Notes: a model not told the origin generated them from the letters alone. A DNA stretch of 44,809 nucleotides from an uncultured Ectothiorhodospiraceae bacterium (GCA_947258515.1 CAMYIO010000035.1:1-44809), one strand, 5' to 3'; positions 1 to 10,701 are shown, counted from the stretch's first letter. Program-made: numbers and translations.

Positions 1-267
1 ACCGCCATAATTAAAAATACCATCGTGACCAGATGTTAGAACTTCATATTTTACTGGGTAGAGTTCTTTGTTTTTAATATAATTACCTCCCCACTTGCAT
101 AATCCTTGTTGATACCTTTTTAATTCTCTTAGCAGCCCTTTTGTAAAACAACCTCTTCCTTGCGGCTTCATGAACAACCATAAAATTCCATTCTCATGAT
201 CAAAGTCAACATCCAGTTGTTTAAAGTATCTTGGATCATGAACGTGATCTAATTCAGAATGCCCCAT
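1..267 (-). CDS. RpfF-like enoyl-CoA hydratase / DSF synthase family, N-terminal part (cut by window edge)
   Basis: This is an 89-codon open frame running off the left end of the window; the C-terminal two thirds lie outside. The start is the ATG at 267, with an AGGAGG ribosome site at 278-273. The protein resembles the N-terminus of the crotonase-fold enzyme RpfF, which makes the cis-2-unsaturated fatty acid signal DSF. The GRxCF motif (residues 38-42) is followed by a YQxxL helix (52-56). A strand ending VLTSGHDGIFNYGG (76-89) matches the VLASDSDVFNLGG oxyanion-hole strand of RpfF. The two catalytic glutamates of the family would lie beyond the edge and cannot be checked. The codons are AT-rich, unlike the rest of the window, which suggests transfer. 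Another crotonase is the main alternative. Confidence 0.7.
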   Translation of the reverse strand, partial: MGHSELDHVHDPRYFKQLDVDFDHENGILWLFMKPQGRGCFTKGLLRELKRYQQGLCKWGGNYIKNKELYPVKYEVLTSGHDGIFNYGG

Positions 268-740
268 ACCATCCTCCTGTAGGATATAATTATTATTTTT
301 TTACAGAAACTTAACTTTTAGCCAACTAGTGTAGGTCGCCAAACAATTTGTAACTTATATAAATACTGGAACATTGGCTTATTTATTCTCCAACCCTATG
401 AAATAGGGATAACTGTATGTTTCATTATTTCTGACGACCCACACTAGATAAACGCTGCATAAAATATAAAACTCATTTAATCGCCAGTATGCCCATATAA
501 CCATACCAGTCAAGGTGTTTATATAGATTCGTGCCACCACAAGATGTAGTAAATAAATATACATGCATCCACATGATGTGCTATCCATCGCTTTTTTTAT
601 TGAGATACAGGCCCTCTACACATTCGGCATAGATTCATTTACTGATCACATAATGTACCAACGTGTCAGATTAGATCCACGAGAGACACTCCCTCTAGCT
701 GCTACGTAGACTTTAGAATTGCACTTAATAAAGACCACCC
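268..740. other. AT-rich gene-free stretch
   Basis: These roughly 470 bases lie between the divergent RpfF-like and YcgN genes and are markedly AT-rich compared with the DNA to the right. I see no convincing gene. The one longer frame (588-379, minus) has no ribosome site and resembles no family I know. The upstream signals of both flanking genes must lie here, but I could not assign a promoter with confidence. Confidence 0.6.
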
Positions 741-1193
741 ATGACTTCAGAAGCACAGGAATTTTGGGACACCAAATCACTCAATGAGATGTCACATGAT
801 GAGTGGGAGTCATTGTGTGACGGTTGCGGTCGATGCTGTCTTCATAAACTGGAAGACATCGATACCGGCTTGTATTTTTATACAGATATCGCATGCCGGC
901 TGCTGGACAGCGAGACATGCCGTTGCAGCAACTATCCGCAACGCATATTACTGGTGAAGGATTGCCTGCTACTCTCCCCTACAGACAGCGACCAGTACAA
1001 CTGGCTACCGATCACCTGTGCTTACCGGCGTATCGCTGAAGGCAAAGACCTTGATTGGTGGCATCCACTCATCTCGGGCAATAAGGAAACTGTACACGAA
1101 GCCTGCATCTCGGTTCGGGGACGCACCGTTAAAGAGAACACTGTTTCGGCAGATCAGCTGGAAGACCACATCATCAGCTGGATTGACTTCTAG
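741..1193 (+). CDS. YcgN-family cysteine-cluster protein (UPF0260)
   Basis: This 150-residue protein is close to the usual length of the YcgN/UPF0260 family. The diagnostic cluster [14 protein letters not shown] lies near residues 27-40, followed by a second set of cysteines ([14 protein letters not shown], about 51-64) and later Cys residues in the DC, TC and AC contexts. The pattern suggests a metal or Fe-S site, but the family has no settled function. The start at 741 gives the family N-terminus ([10 protein letters not shown]); the ribosome site before it is poor. Its TAG stop shares the palindrome CTAG (1190-1193) with the stop of the convergent prfC, so the two genes overlap by four bases. 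Confidence 0.9.
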   Translation: MTSEAQEFWDTKSLNEMSHDEWESLCDGCGRCCLHKLEDIDTGLYFYTDIACRLLDSETCRCSNYPQRILLVKDCLLLSPTDSDQYNWLPITCAYRRIAEGKDLDWWHPLISGNKETVHEACISVRGRTVKENTVSADQLEDHIISWIDF

Positions 1194-2770
1194 TGTTCTC
1201 GTGTGGAATGGAACTCGATCTCGGGCCACTTCTCAATCGCCAGGTCCAGGTTTACTCGTGTCGGTGCGATATAAACCAGTGAACCACTCTGGTCCTCACC
1301 CAGGTTTTCGTAGGCCTTGACGCGGAAACGCTCGATCATGGCGTCGTCCTTGCACTCGATCCAGCGTGCCGTGGCAACAGCAACAGACTCAAACTGACAT
1401 TCCACGCCGTACTCATCCTTGAGCCGGTGCGCTACCACATCGAACTGCAGTATTCCCACCGCACCAAGAATCAGGTCATTATTCTTTAACGGCCTGAATA
1501 ACTGTGTCGCACCTTCCTCGCATAACTGGTCAAGCCCCTTGTGCAGGGCCTTCATGCGCAGTGGATCCTTGAGGATGGCGCGGCGGAAAATCTCCGGTGC
1601 GAAGTTCGGGATACCGGTAAACTTGAGATTCTCGCCCTGGGTAAAAGTATCACCAATACGTATGGTACCGTGGTTATGCAGACCGATGATGTCGCCGGTA
1701 AAGGCCTCGTCGACATGGCCCCTTTCTGATGCCAGAAATGTAACAGCATTGGAGACTTGTATATCACGGCCTATACGGACATGACGCATCTTCATCCCCT
1801 TGCGGTAACTGCCTGAGCAAATTCTGAGAAACGCAATCCGGTCCCGGTGTGCCGGGTCCATATTTGCCTGGATCTTGAATACAAAGCCCGAGAAATTTTC
1901 CTCTGCCGGGTCCACCTCACGACTGGTGGTACTGCGTGGCAGTGGCGAGGGTGCCGTTTTGACAAAGTGCTCCAGTAGCTCATTGACACCGAAGTTATTG
2001 ATCGCAGAACCGAATGTCACCGGTGTCAACTCGCCTCTCAAATAGGCCTGCGCATCAAACTCGTGGCTCGCACCATGCACGAGTTCAACCTCCTCGCGCA
2101 ACTCGTCTGCATGGTCACCAAGGAGCTGGTCCAGCAAGGGATTGTTTATGCCCTCGATGATATTGATATCCTGGCGCTCGCTGTTCTTGCCCGACTCATA
2201 CAGGTGAACGGCATCATTCAATATATGATAGATGCCCTTGAATCGCTTACCCATACCAATCGGCCAGGTAATCGGTGCACACTTGATTTTCAGTATTTCT
2301 TCAATCTCATCCAGCAACTCAATCGGGTCACGTCCTTCCCGGTCAAGTTTATTGATGAAGGTGAATATCGGCGTATCTCGCAGCCGGCAAACATCCATGA
2401 GTTTGATGGTACGCTGCTCTACACCCTTGGCACTGTCAATCACCATTAATGCAGAATCAACAGCCGTCAGTGTGCGGTAGGTATCCTCCGAGAAGTCCTC
2501 GTGCCCGGGCGTATCAAGCAGGTTGATAATGGCATCGCCATAGGGAAACTGCATGACCGATGACGTCACCGAGATACCGCGCTGCTTTTCCAGCTCCATC
2601 CAGTCGGACGTCGCATGCCGCGCGGCCTTGCGGCCCTTCACCGTACCGGCCAGCTGGATTGCACCGCCGAACAACAGCAGTTTTTCTGTCAGCGTGGTCT
2701 TGCCCGCATCCGGGTGGGAAATAATGGCAAAGGTACGGCGTCGCGCAGCCTCGTGTCTGATATCACTCAT
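1190..2770 (-). CDS. prfC: Peptide chain release factor 3 (GTPase)
   Basis: RF3 is a translational GTPase that removes RF1/RF2 from the ribosome after peptide release. The 526-residue length matches the family (about 529). The GTPase motifs are present: G1 SHPDAGKTT (18-26), G3 DTPGHEDF (near 86-93) and G4 NKLD (near 140). They are followed by the family's long linker and the beta-barrel domains. The start ATG at 2770 gives the typical [21 protein letters not shown] opening. It is the last gene of the minus-strand run that begins at ilvB, 84 bp after rimI, so it may also have its own promoter. Confidence 0.97.
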   Translation of the reverse strand: MSDIRHEAARRRTFAIISHPDAGKTTLTEKLLLFGGAIQLAGTVKGRKAARHATSDWMELEKQRGISVTSSVMQFPYGDAIINLLDTPGHEDFSEDTYRTLTAVDSALMVIDSAKGVEQRTIKLMDVCRLRDTPIFTFINKLDREGRDPIELLDEIEEILKIKCAPITWPIGMGKRFKGIYHILNDAVHLYESGKNSERQDINIIEGINNPLLDQLLGDHADELREEVELVHGASHEFDAQAYLRGELTPVTFGSAINNFGVNELLEHFVKTAPSPLPRSTTSREVDPAEENFSGFVFKIQANMDPAHRDRIAFLRICSGSYRKGMKMRHVRIGRDIQVSNAVTFLASERGHVDEAFTGDIIGLHNHGTIRIGDTFTQGENLKFTGIPNFAPEIFRRAILKDPLRMKALHKGLDQLCEEGATQLFRPLKNNDLILGAVGILQFDVVAHRLKDEYGVECQFESVAVATARWIECKDDAMIERFRVKAYENLGEDQSGSLVYIAPTRVNLDLAIEKWPEIEFHSTREH

Positions 2771-2854
2771 ATAAAGCAGGGAAGTTGTAATGCCGAAAGG
2801 CGCGTATTCTACCTGATTAGCAGGTAAAACGTCGTTAAAGAGTCTATCGCACTC

Positions 2855-3319
2855 CTAAAGCACTCGTGCAAGAATCAAGGCATCTTCACGGCTGTCACCG
2901 GCCGGGTAATAATCACGCCGGTTCCCCAGTTCATTAAAGCCCTCGTCCTCATAGAGTGCGCGCGCCGTTGTATTCGAGATGCGGACTTCCAGAAAAATCA
3001 CTTCAGCTTCATGCCTTCGCGCTACAGACACCAGGTGGCGCAGCATTTTCCGGCCAATACCCTGCTGACGGGATTCAGGGCGCACGCAGATATTCAACAG
3101 GTGGGACTCACCGACGGCAACACTGAGAATGCCATAGGCCTCGATAATGCCACGCCGACCGCACACCCAGCAGCTGTAACCGGCTTGCAGGCAATCGCCA
3201 AAAATTATCTGTGTCCAGGGATGCGGGTAACTCTGACGTTCGATTTCAATGACTTGCTGCAGGTCTTCATCCTGCAGTGGTCGTATTTCCAGGGCGGGTT
3301 CTTTTAAAATGGCGCTCAT
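2855..3319 (-). CDS. rimI: Ribosomal protein bS18 alanine N-acetyltransferase
   Basis: This is a GNAT-fold acetyltransferase of 154 residues, the usual RimI size. The N-terminal YPHPW motif is at 31-35, the acetyl-CoA loop RQQGIG at 84-89, and the RimI signature LEVRxSNxxAxxLYxxxGF at 110-128 followed by R134 and the YY pair at 137-138. RimI acetylates the N-terminal alanine of ribosomal protein S18. The gene lies 18 bp after the uracil-DNA glycosylase gene in the same direction. A RimI beside a uracil-DNA glycosylase-like gene is a common gammaproteobacterial arrangement. Confidence 0.93.
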   Translation of the reverse strand: MSAILKEPALEIRPLQDEDLQQVIEIERQSYPHPWTQIIFGDCLQAGYSCWVCGRRGIIEAYGILSVAVGESHLLNICVRPESRQQGIGRKMLRHLVSVARRHEAEVIFLEVRISNTTARALYEDEGFNELGNRRDYYPAGDSREDALILARVL

Positions 3320-3337
3320 AGGTGGTCATTTGCCTGT

Positions 3338-4027
3338 TTATTCAGCAAGCTGCTGCCTGTAGACAGCCTGTGCAAACTGCAGGTCTTTCCACACTTTGCG
3401 CTTTTCCAGGGGCGAGCGCAACAGGTAGGCCGGGTGATAGGTCACGACCAGGGGAATCTGGCTGTCACCGTAGTAATGCACCGTTCCCCGCAGGCGCCCT
3501 AACTGCGTCGTCGTTTGCAGCAGACCATGCGCAGCAATACGGCCAACAGCCAGTATCAGCTTCGGCTGTATCAGTTCAATCTGCCGTTGCAGGTAGGGCT
3601 GGCAGCATTTGATTTCGTCTGCGGATGGGTCACGATTGGCCGGTGGCCGGCACTTCAGAATATTGGCAATGAACACCTCGTCGCGCCGGTATCCGGCTGC
3701 AAACAACATTTCTTCCAGCAGCTTTCCGGCGCGACCGACAAACGGTTCACCCTGTCTATCTTCTTCTGCTCCCGGCGCTTCGCCGATGATCATCCAGTCT
3801 GCGTTTTGATCACCCGTCCCGAACACGGTCCGGGTACGGCCCTCGTGTAATGCACAGCGGGTACAGGTTGCGACCTGTTTTTCAAGTGCCTGCCACGCGG
3901 ACAGACTATCAGCAGGCAACGGTTCTAGCAGTGGCTCGACTTCCGCACCAGCTGCTTCACTGTTGCGTATCACCCATTGCTGGATACCCATCGCCTTGAG
4001 ATATTCATGCTGCAATTCGCTGTTCAT
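3338..4027 (-). CDS. Family 4 uracil-DNA glycosylase (Fe-S)
   Basis: The enzyme removes uracil from DNA at the start of base excision repair. Over 229 residues it shows the family 4 pattern: Cys55 and Cys58 (CTRC), then Cys126 (in LKCRPP) and Cys142 as likely ligands of a 4Fe-4S cluster. The uracil-binding motif GEAPG lies at 82-86 and the second active-site motif HPAYLL at 198-203. About 50 residues precede the first cysteine, as is common in proteobacterial members that were once annotated as phage polymerase-related proteins. It sits 11 bp after leuA and 18 bp before rimI, so cotranscription is likely. Confidence 0.93.
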   Translation of the reverse strand: MNSELQHEYLKAMGIQQWVIRNSEAAGAEVEPLLEPLPADSLSAWQALEKQVATCTRCALHEGRTRTVFGTGDQNADWMIIGEAPGAEEDRQGEPFVGRAGKLLEEMLFAAGYRRDEVFIANILKCRPPANRDPSADEIKCCQPYLQRQIELIQPKLILAVGRIAAHGLLQTTTQLGRLRGTVHYYGDSQIPLVVTYHPAYLLRSPLEKRKVWKDLQFAQAVYRQQLAE

Positions 4028-4038
4028 GTTTGCTGTAT

Positions 4039-5589
4039 TCAGACATCGCCCAGTTGCGGGTGGGCGCGGGATTCCGGCTGGATTATCTTGTTAACGGCAT
4101 TGATATAGGCCTTGGCAGATGCAATGACAATATCCGTATCGGCCCCCTGCCCGTTGACAATGCGTCCGTCCAGATTCAGCCGCACCGTCACCTCGCCCTG
4201 TGAGTCCGTGCCGCTGGTGATATTGTTGACGGAATAAAGCTCCAGCTCGGTACCGCTGTTTACCAGCGCTTCAATCGCCTTGAAGGAAGCATCTACCGGT
4301 CCACTGCCCGAACAGGACACCTGCTGCTCCTCGCCGTCCAGCCACAGGGTGACATCGGCATGGGGTGTTTCCCCGGTTTCCGAGCACACCTTGAGAGCAA
4401 CAAGCTTGAGCCATTCATTCCCCGACTCCTGTCCGGATTCGGTCACCAGTGCCTGCAGGTCTTCATCGAAAATCTCGTGCTTCTTGTCAGCCAGGTCCTT
4501 GAAGCGCGAGAAAGCGTTATTGAGTTCTTCTTCAGAATCAAATTCGATCCCCAGATCCTTAAGGCGTGTTCGAAAGGCATTACGGCCGGAATGCTTGCCG
4601 AGCACGATACGGTTTGCCGCCCAGCCGACATCCTGCGCGCGCATGATTTCGTAGGTCTCACGGCTTTTGAGCACACCGTCCTGATGTATCCCCGATTCGT
4701 GTGCGAATGCATTTGCACCGACAATGGCCTTGTTCGGTTGTACGGCGAATCCCGTGATACCCGATACCAGCCGGGAACAGGTCATGATCCGGGTGGTATC
4801 CAGGTCGGTCTTGCAGGGAAAAATATCCTGGCGGGTCTGTACTGACATCACCACCTCTTCAAGTGCGGCATTACCGGCACGCTCACCCAGTCCATTGATG
4901 GTACATTCAACCTGGCGTGCACCATTCAGCACGGCAGACAGGGAATTACCCACTGCAAGCCCGAGGTCATTGTGGCAGTGTACGGAGAAAACCGCCTTGT
5001 CTGAATTGGGTACCCGCTCGATCAGGGTGCGTATCAATTCACCGAACTGGTGCGGCAGGTTGTAGCCCACCGTATCCGGAATGTTGACCGTATTCGCACC
5101 GGCTTCGATGACGGCTTCCAGAACGCGGCACAGGAAGTCGGTTTCAGAACGACCGGCATCCTCCGGTGAGAACTCGACATTATCGGTATATTGCCGTGCC
5201 CGTTTTACCGCCCGTACTGCCTGCTCAATCACCTGTTGCGGCTCCATGCGCAACTTCATCTTCATATGAATGGGCGAGGTGGCAATAAAGGTATGGATGC
5301 GGCCCGAGACGGCTGGCTTCAAGGCCTCGCCGGCGCGATCAATATCCTTGTCGAGTGCGCGCGCGAGCCCGCATACCGTACTGTCCGAAACCGCCCTGGC
5401 AACCGCCTGGACCGCTGCAAAATCACCCGGACTGGCAATCGGGAAACCGGCCTCAATGACATCCACACGCATACGTTCCAGCGCCTTGGCTATACGTACC
5501 TTCTCGTCACGCGTCATTGAGGCGCCTGGACTCTGCTCACCATCACGCAAGGTGGTATCAAAAATTATTAACTTATCCTGGCTGCTCAT
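4039..5589 (-). CDS. leuA: 2-isopropylmalate synthase
   Basis: LeuA condenses acetyl-CoA with 2-ketoisovalerate, the first committed step of leucine synthesis, and is normally feedback-inhibited by leucine. The 516 residues match the long LeuA type. The N-terminal [15 protein letters not shown] begins at residue 11, the metal-binding HCHNDLG lies in the TIM barrel, and [12 protein letters not shown] is in the linker. The C-terminal third is the leucine-binding regulatory domain. The ribosome site GGAG precedes the ATG. The gene is 304 bp downstream of pssA, and that gap holds a predicted leucine-rich leader peptide. Confidence 0.98.
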   Translation of the reverse strand: MSSQDKLIIFDTTLRDGEQSPGASMTRDEKVRIAKALERMRVDVIEAGFPIASPGDFAAVQAVARAVSDSTVCGLARALDKDIDRAGEALKPAVSGRIHTFIATSPIHMKMKLRMEPQQVIEQAVRAVKRARQYTDNVEFSPEDAGRSETDFLCRVLEAVIEAGANTVNIPDTVGYNLPHQFGELIRTLIERVPNSDKAVFSVHCHNDLGLAVGNSLSAVLNGARQVECTINGLGERAGNAALEEVVMSVQTRQDIFPCKTDLDTTRIMTCSRLVSGITGFAVQPNKAIVGANAFAHESGIHQDGVLKSRETYEIMRAQDVGWAANRIVLGKHSGRNAFRTRLKDLGIEFDSEEELNNAFSRFKDLADKKHEIFDEDLQALVTESGQESGNEWLKLVALKVCSETGETPHADVTLWLDGEEQQVSCSGSGPVDASFKAIEALVNSGTELELYSVNNITSGTDSQGEVTVRLNLDGRIVNGQGADTDIVIASAKAYINAVNKIIQPESRAHPQLGDV

Positions 5590-5652
5590 GGTTCAACTCC
5601 GTCGTGGACAGCGACTGCTACCTGCTGACCACCGTTACTCAGTATCGCCTGA

Positions 5653-5691
5653 ATCCAGCATACCAAACCCGCCTTTTGCAGGCTGCTGGAT
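5653..5691 (-). promoter_or_regulatory. Hairpin in the leuA leader
   Basis: Perfect 8-base arms (5653-5660 and 5684-5691, ATCCAGCA/TGCTGGAT) enclose a smaller 5-pair helix with one G-T pair (CCTGC/GCGGG around an AAAAG loop). It lies between the leucine-rich leader ORF and leuA. No run of T follows, so it is not a standard intrinsic terminator. A role in attenuation is only an inference. Confidence 0.35.
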
Positions 5692-5732
5692 CGAATGGTT
5701 TTGAAGTGCGTTTTACCTCGCCAGGCATGAAA

Positions 5733-5837
5733 TTATCTGCCCGAAGGCAGCAGTCGCAGAAGGGGCAACAGCAGAAGCAGACCTGCCAGGGCGGCGGTCG
5801 CCGGAGATACGCGAACAGTGTACATGTAACAACTCAT
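5733..5837 (-). CDS. Predicted leucine-rich leader peptide upstream of leuA
   Basis: This 34-codon ORF lies in the 304-bp gap between pssA and leuA. Residues 17-30 read LAGLLLLLPLLRLL: ten of these 14 are leucine, including a run of five. The density, position and length fit a leader peptide of the LeuL type, whose translation senses charged leucyl-tRNA. It has little in common with E. coli LeuL beyond composition. The ATG at 5837 has no clear ribosome site, and a candidate promoter directly upstream would leave almost no 5' leader. A short hydrophobic exported peptide or a chance ORF are the alternatives. Confidence 0.5.
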   Translation of the reverse strand: MSCYMYTVRVSPATAALAGLLLLLPLLRLLPSGR

Positions 5838-5845
5838 GACTCAAG

Positions 5846-5875
5846 ACTATAGAGCAAATGTTGCCGGATTTCCAA
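5846..5875 (-). promoter_or_regulatory. Candidate promoter before the leuA leader ORF
   Basis: TTGGAA (5875-5870) and TATAGT (5851-5846) are separated by 18 bases, resembling a sigma-70 promoter. The predicted start would fall near 5839, almost at the leader ATG. It lies just after the pssA stop, which would allow leuA expression independent of the ilv-psd-pssA transcript. Confidence 0.35.
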
Positions 5876-5893
5876 CCCCGCGATGTCACATCG

Positions 5894-6676
5894 CTATTCG
5901 CCGCGTTTTCTCGCCTTGCGCCGATTTCGAACAACCACCAGGGTGTAAACAATCCCGAAGACTGTGTAGATCATAAAACCGGAAAACAGAACCTTGGGCG
6001 GGTCGATGGACGCAAAGACATAGACCATCACCACAATCAGGATGGCCACAAAGGGCACCCGGTTCTTGAAGTTGATTTCCTTGAAACTGTGATAGCGTAT
6101 ATTGCTGACCATCAGCAAGCCCATGGAAATCGTCAGCACGAAAGCAACATAAACCAGGCTTTCGCCCTGCCAACCTGTATCGGTTGCTGCCCACACCATG
6201 CCTGCCAGAACACCGGCAGCGGAAGGACTCGGCAAGCCCCTGAAATAGCTCTTCTCTGCGGTTGCCGCCTGGGAATTGAATCGCGCCAGTCGCAATGCAG
6301 CACTGGCGGTATAGATAAAGGCGGCAAGCCAGCCAAGCTTTGCCCAGCCGACACTGAGCATGCTTTTCAGGGACCATTCATACACGACCAGCGCCGGTGC
6401 CAGACCGAAACAGACCATGTCCGAGAGGCTGTCGTATTGCACCCCGAATTCGCTCTGGGTGTTTGTCAGGCGGGCAACGCGGCCATCCAGACCGTCCAGC
6501 ACCATGGCGATAAATATCGCAATGGCAGCTGCTTCAAAACGCCCGTCCATGGATGCCACAATCGCATAAAAGCCCGAAAACATGGCCGCGGTGGTGATCA
6601 TATTGGGCAACAGGTAAATCCCGCGTCGGGATTTCACCTGCTTAGCTTCCTGATTCATACGCTCGGTATCCGGCAT
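5894..6676 (-). CDS. pssA: CDP-diacylglycerol--serine O-phosphatidyltransferase
   Basis: PssA makes phosphatidylserine from CDP-diacylglycerol and serine in the inner membrane, the step before Psd. The 260-residue protein carries the complete CDP-alcohol phosphotransferase signature: Asp64-Gly65, Ala68-Arg69, Gly78, Asp82 and Asp86 with the expected spacing. Several hydrophobic segments surround it. This is the integral-membrane type, not the phospholipase D-like PssA of E. coli. Its ATG overlaps the psd stop by one base (TAATG), indicating translational coupling. The C-terminus is very basic (NRRKARKRGE). Confidence 0.95.
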   Translation of the reverse strand: MPDTERMNQEAKQVKSRRGIYLLPNMITTAAMFSGFYAIVASMDGRFEAAAIAIFIAMVLDGLDGRVARLTNTQSEFGVQYDSLSDMVCFGLAPALVVYEWSLKSMLSVGWAKLGWLAAFIYTASAALRLARFNSQAATAEKSYFRGLPSPSAAGVLAGMVWAATDTGWQGESLVYVAFVLTISMGLLMVSNIRYHSFKEINFKNRVPFVAILIVVMVYVFASIDPPKVLFSGFMIYTVFGIVYTLVVVRNRRKARKRGE

Positions 6677-7275
6677 TATCTGGCATGCACCAGTTTGGCG
6701 ATGATGTCGGAACCGCTATGTACCGTGTCGCCTTCCGCAATGACCATACGGCAGTTTTCCGGCAAATAGACTTCAACCCGACCACCGAGGTGTACGAACC
6801 CGCAGCGCTTGCCCTGCCCGATGCGCTCGCCGATGCGAATATAACAGCGCGGTTCATTTTTCAGCAGTCCCCGTGTCATGACCATGACGACATCATCACC
6901 CTCATCCGACTGCAACCAGACGCCATGCGGAATGTTGCTGGCTTTCTGCATGGCCGGCGATTCGAGCACCTTGCCCTCAATCGGACTGCGCGTCGTAAAT
7001 ACGCCGTAGGGAGGCATTTGTATCACCACGCGGACACTCTGCCTGGGCAAGTAGGGATCGGGCACGGTGCTGATGGATGTGATTTTACCGTCCGCCGGAC
7101 TGACAACGGCCAGCGGCTGCGACGGTATTTCGCGCTCCGGATCACGAAACAGTAAAAGAACCAGCAGCGCAAGTATCCAGAAAACAAGTGATTGCAGCAG
7201 GCCGATAAAATGCAGGACCAGCACACCAGCCAGCACAGCCATCGCCAGTGGAACCATCCCCTCGCGTGCAATCAT
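6676..7275 (-). CDS. psd: Phosphatidylserine decarboxylase, short type
   Basis: Psd converts phosphatidylserine to phosphatidylethanolamine. At 199 residues this is the short, PS-decarboxylase-related type that usually pairs with an integral-membrane PssA, as here. Two hydrophobic segments (about 8-45) are followed by FRDP and SPADGK. Near the C-terminus HSGSDIIAK contains Gly188-Ser189. By analogy with the family this is the self-cleavage site that turns Ser189 into the pyruvoyl group, giving a short alpha chain. The gene overlaps pssA by one base. Confidence 0.93.
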   Translation of the reverse strand: MIAREGMVPLAMAVLAGVLVLHFIGLLQSLVFWILALLVLLLFRDPEREIPSQPLAVVSPADGKITSISTVPDPYLPRQSVRVVIQMPPYGVFTTRSPIEGKVLESPAMQKASNIPHGVWLQSDEGDDVVMVMTRGLLKNEPRCYIRIGERIGQGKRCGFVHLGGRVEVYLPENCRMVIAEGDTVHSGSDIIAKLVHAR

Positions 7276-7337
7276 GGATTACGACTCATGCGCTTACTAT
7301 CAATTTTCAAGGCAGCACGCTATGAGAAAAGACAAAT

Positions 7338-8405
<1,068 letters not shown>

Positions 8406-8420
8406 TTAATAGAATCCGGT

Positions 8421-8912
8421 TTAAATTTTCAGCGAGCGACTACCGCGGGAGATACCGGAAACACCGGAACGCACCACCTCGATGATGACGCCCCGATCAA
8501 GGGCCTGCAGAAAGGCATCCAGCTTGTCGCCGGCACCTGTCAGCTCAATCGTGTAGTTCTCGTCGCTGACATCGATGATGCGACCGCGGAAAATATCCGA
8601 GAGACGTTTCAGCTCAGTGCGCCGTTCGCCCTCGGCCTGTACCTTGACCAGCATCATCTCACGTTCGATGTGGGGGCCTTCCGTCATATCCATCAGCTTG
8701 ACGACATCGATCAGCTTGTTGAGTTGTTTGGTAATCTGCTCAATGATCTCCTCAGTGCCACGGGTGACCAGCGTCATCCGGGACAGCGAAGGGTCTTCAG
8801 TCGGCGCCACGGTCAGCGACTCGATGTTATAGCCGCGCGCGGAAAACAGTCCGGCCACCCGCGACAGGGCACCCGCCTCGTTCTCCATCAGTATGGAAAT
8901 TATATGTCGCAT
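8421..8912 (-). CDS. ilvH: Acetolactate synthase small (regulatory) subunit
   Basis: This is the regulatory partner of IlvB; it increases catalytic activity and confers valine feedback inhibition. The 163 residues have the standard layout: an N-terminal ACT domain (ISILMENEAGALSRVAGLFSARGYNIESL, about 5-33) and a C-terminal domain ending near SRSLKI. The ATG at 8912 gives the usual MRHIIS start, and the ilvB stop lies at 8914-8916, so the genes are virtually contiguous and probably coupled. Confidence 0.97.
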   Translation of the reverse strand: MRHIISILMENEAGALSRVAGLFSARGYNIESLTVAPTEDPSLSRMTLVTRGTEEIIEQITKQLNKLIDVVKLMDMTEGPHIEREMMLVKVQAEGERRTELKRLSDIFRGRIIDVSDENYTIELTGAGDKLDAFLQALDRGVIIEVVRSGVSGISRGSRSLKI

Positions 8913-8913
8913 C

Positions 8914-10608
8914 TTAAACCAGTATCATCTCGTTCTGACCGCCACCGGCCGGGATCATCGGGTACACATTTTCTTCCCTGTCAGTTATGAAATCCATAAA
9001 TACCAGCCGGTCTTTCAGTTTCAACATTTCAACCAGGGCGCCTTCAACATCACCCGGCCTGGTGATTTGCATACCGACATGCCCGTAACTCTCTGCCAGT
9101 TTCACGAAATCCGGCAGGGATTCCATATAGGACATGGCATAGCGTTTCTGATAAAAGAATTCCTGCCACTGGCGCACCATGCCCAGGTAACCGTTATTGA
9201 GGTTAATAATCTTCACTGGCAGTGAGTATTGTGTGCAGGTCGACAGTTCCTGGATACACATCTGGATACTGCCCTCACCGGTCACGCAGGCAACCGTGGC
9301 ATCCGGATGTGCGAACTGCACACCCATTGCGGCAGGCAGTCCAAAGCCCATCGTGCCCAGGCCACCCGAGTTGATCCAGCGCCGCGGTTTGTCGAACTTG
9401 TAGAACTGTGCGGCCCACATTTGATGCTGCCCGACATCGGAGGTGATAAAGGCATCCCCGCCGGTCAGCTTGTACAGGGTTTCTATCACATACTGTGGCT
9501 TGATCGCTTCACTGTCATGATCATATTTCAGGCAGTCCTTCGAGCGCCACTCATCAATCTGTTGCCACCAGTCCTTCAGTGCAACGGCATCTGAATGCAC
9601 GTCGTTGTTTTTGACCTCATTCAGCATCGCCTTGAGCACGTTTTTAACGCACCCCACGATCGGCACATCCACCTTGACGTTCTTGGAAATGCTCGCGGGA
9701 TCGATATCGACGTGCACGATGGTCGCGTGCGGGCAGAATTTCTCGATATGACCGGTGACGCGGTCATCGAAACGCGCACCGATAGCAATCAACACATCAC
9801 AGTGGTGCATCGCCATATTGGCTTCATAGGTGCCGTGCATGCCGAGCATGCCGACAAACTGCGGATCGGTTGCCGGAAAACCGCCCAGCCCCATCAAGGT
9901 GTTGGTGACGGGGAAATTCATGATCTTTGCCAGTTCGGTGAGCGACGCTGACGCATCACCCAGGATCACACCGCCACCGGTATAAAAGATCGGCCGTCTG
10001 GCAGTCTGCATCAACTTCACCGCGCGCTTGATCTGGCCGGTATGCCCGATGTGTACCGGGTTGTAGGAACGCATCTCAACCTTGTCAGGGTAGTGGAATT
10101 CGGCTTTTTCGGCAGTAATATCCTTGGGGATATCCACGACCACCGGACCCGGACGCCCCGTGGTCGCGACATAAAACGCTTTCTTGATCGTCATGGCCAG
10201 ATCGCGGACGTCTTTCACCAGGAAATTGTGTTTTACACAGGGACGCGTAATGCCGATGTTATCCGCCTCCTGGAAGGCATCATTGCCAATCAGGTGCGTC
10301 GGAACCTGGCCGGTGAACACCACCATGGGGATGGAATCCATATACGCCGTGGCAATGCCGGTTACTGCATTGGTGGCACCCGGACCCGAGGTCACCAGCA
10401 CCACGCCGGGCCTGTCACATGAACGGGCATAGCCATCAGCGGCATGCGTGGCGGCCTGCTCGTGACGCACCAGGATATGCTTTATCTTCTGCTGCGCATA
10501 CAGGGCGTCGTAAATGTGCAATACGGCGCCACCGGGGTAACCGAATATAATTTCGACCCCCTCTGCCTCCAGGGAGCGCACAAAGATTTCCGCGCCTGTG
10601 AGTTCCAC
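8914..10608 (-). CDS. ilvB: Acetolactate synthase large (catalytic) subunit
   Basis: This ThDP-dependent enzyme joins two pyruvates, or pyruvate and 2-ketobutyrate, at the branch point of valine/leucine and isoleucine synthesis. The 564 residues contain the N-terminal [14 protein letters not shown], the catalytic glutamate in [13 protein letters not shown] (Glu near residue 49), a central FAD-binding domain, and the ThDP motif beginning GEGS and ending NLNN. It could equally be called ilvI, as the sequence does not separate the isozymes. It is the first gene of the long minus-strand run and is preceded by a terminator-like signal. Confidence 0.97.
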   Translation of the reverse strand: MELTGAEIFVRSLEAEGVEIIFGYPGGAVLHIYDALYAQQKIKHILVRHEQAATHAADGYARSCDRPGVVLVTSGPGATNAVTGIATAYMDSIPMVVFTGQVPTHLIGNDAFQEADNIGITRPCVKHNFLVKDVRDLAMTIKKAFYVATTGRPGPVVVDIPKDITAEKAEFHYPDKVEMRSYNPVHIGHTGQIKRAVKLMQTARRPIFYTGGGVILGDASASLTELAKIMNFPVTNTLMGLGGFPATDPQFVGMLGMHGTYEANMAMHHCDVLIAIGARFDDRVTGHIEKFCPHATIVHVDIDPASISKNVKVDVPIVGCVKNVLKAMLNEVKNNDVHSDAVALKDWWQQIDEWRSKDCLKYDHDSEAIKPQYVIETLYKLTGGDAFITSDVGQHQMWAAQFYKFDKPRRWINSGGLGTMGFGLPAAMGVQFAHPDATVACVTGEGSIQMCIQELSTCTQYSLPVKIINLNNGYLGMVRQWQEFFYQKRYAMSYMESLPDFVKLAESYGHVGMQITRPGDVEGALVEMLKLKDRLVFMDFITDREENVYPMIPAGGGQNEMILV

Positions 10609-10650
10609 CGATCCTTACTCCTGAGGTAAACCGTTTATATTCTGACTGCG

Positions 10651-10674
10651 AAAAAAAAAGCCCGTACACAGGGC
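10651..10674 (-). terminator. Terminator-like hairpin in the ilvB leader (possible attenuator)
   Basis: Read on the minus strand, GCCC (10674-10671), a 7-base loop and GGGC (10663-10660) are followed by nine T (10659-10651). It lies about 40 bases before the ilvB ATG and downstream of a candidate promoter. The neighbour on the other side is divergent, so no minus-strand gene ends here. That favours attenuation of the ilv transcript. The stem is only four pairs, so its strength is uncertain. No branched-chain-rich leader peptide was identified. Confidence 0.42.
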
Positions 10675-10701
10675 GGTTGGGTTGCATTCTTTAAATATGA
10701 G

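Noticed and set aside
379-588. 69-residue minus-strand ORF in the AT-rich gap
   Set aside because: It has no ribosome site, an unusual composition rich in Y, W and C, and resembles no family I know; it is probably a chance frame.
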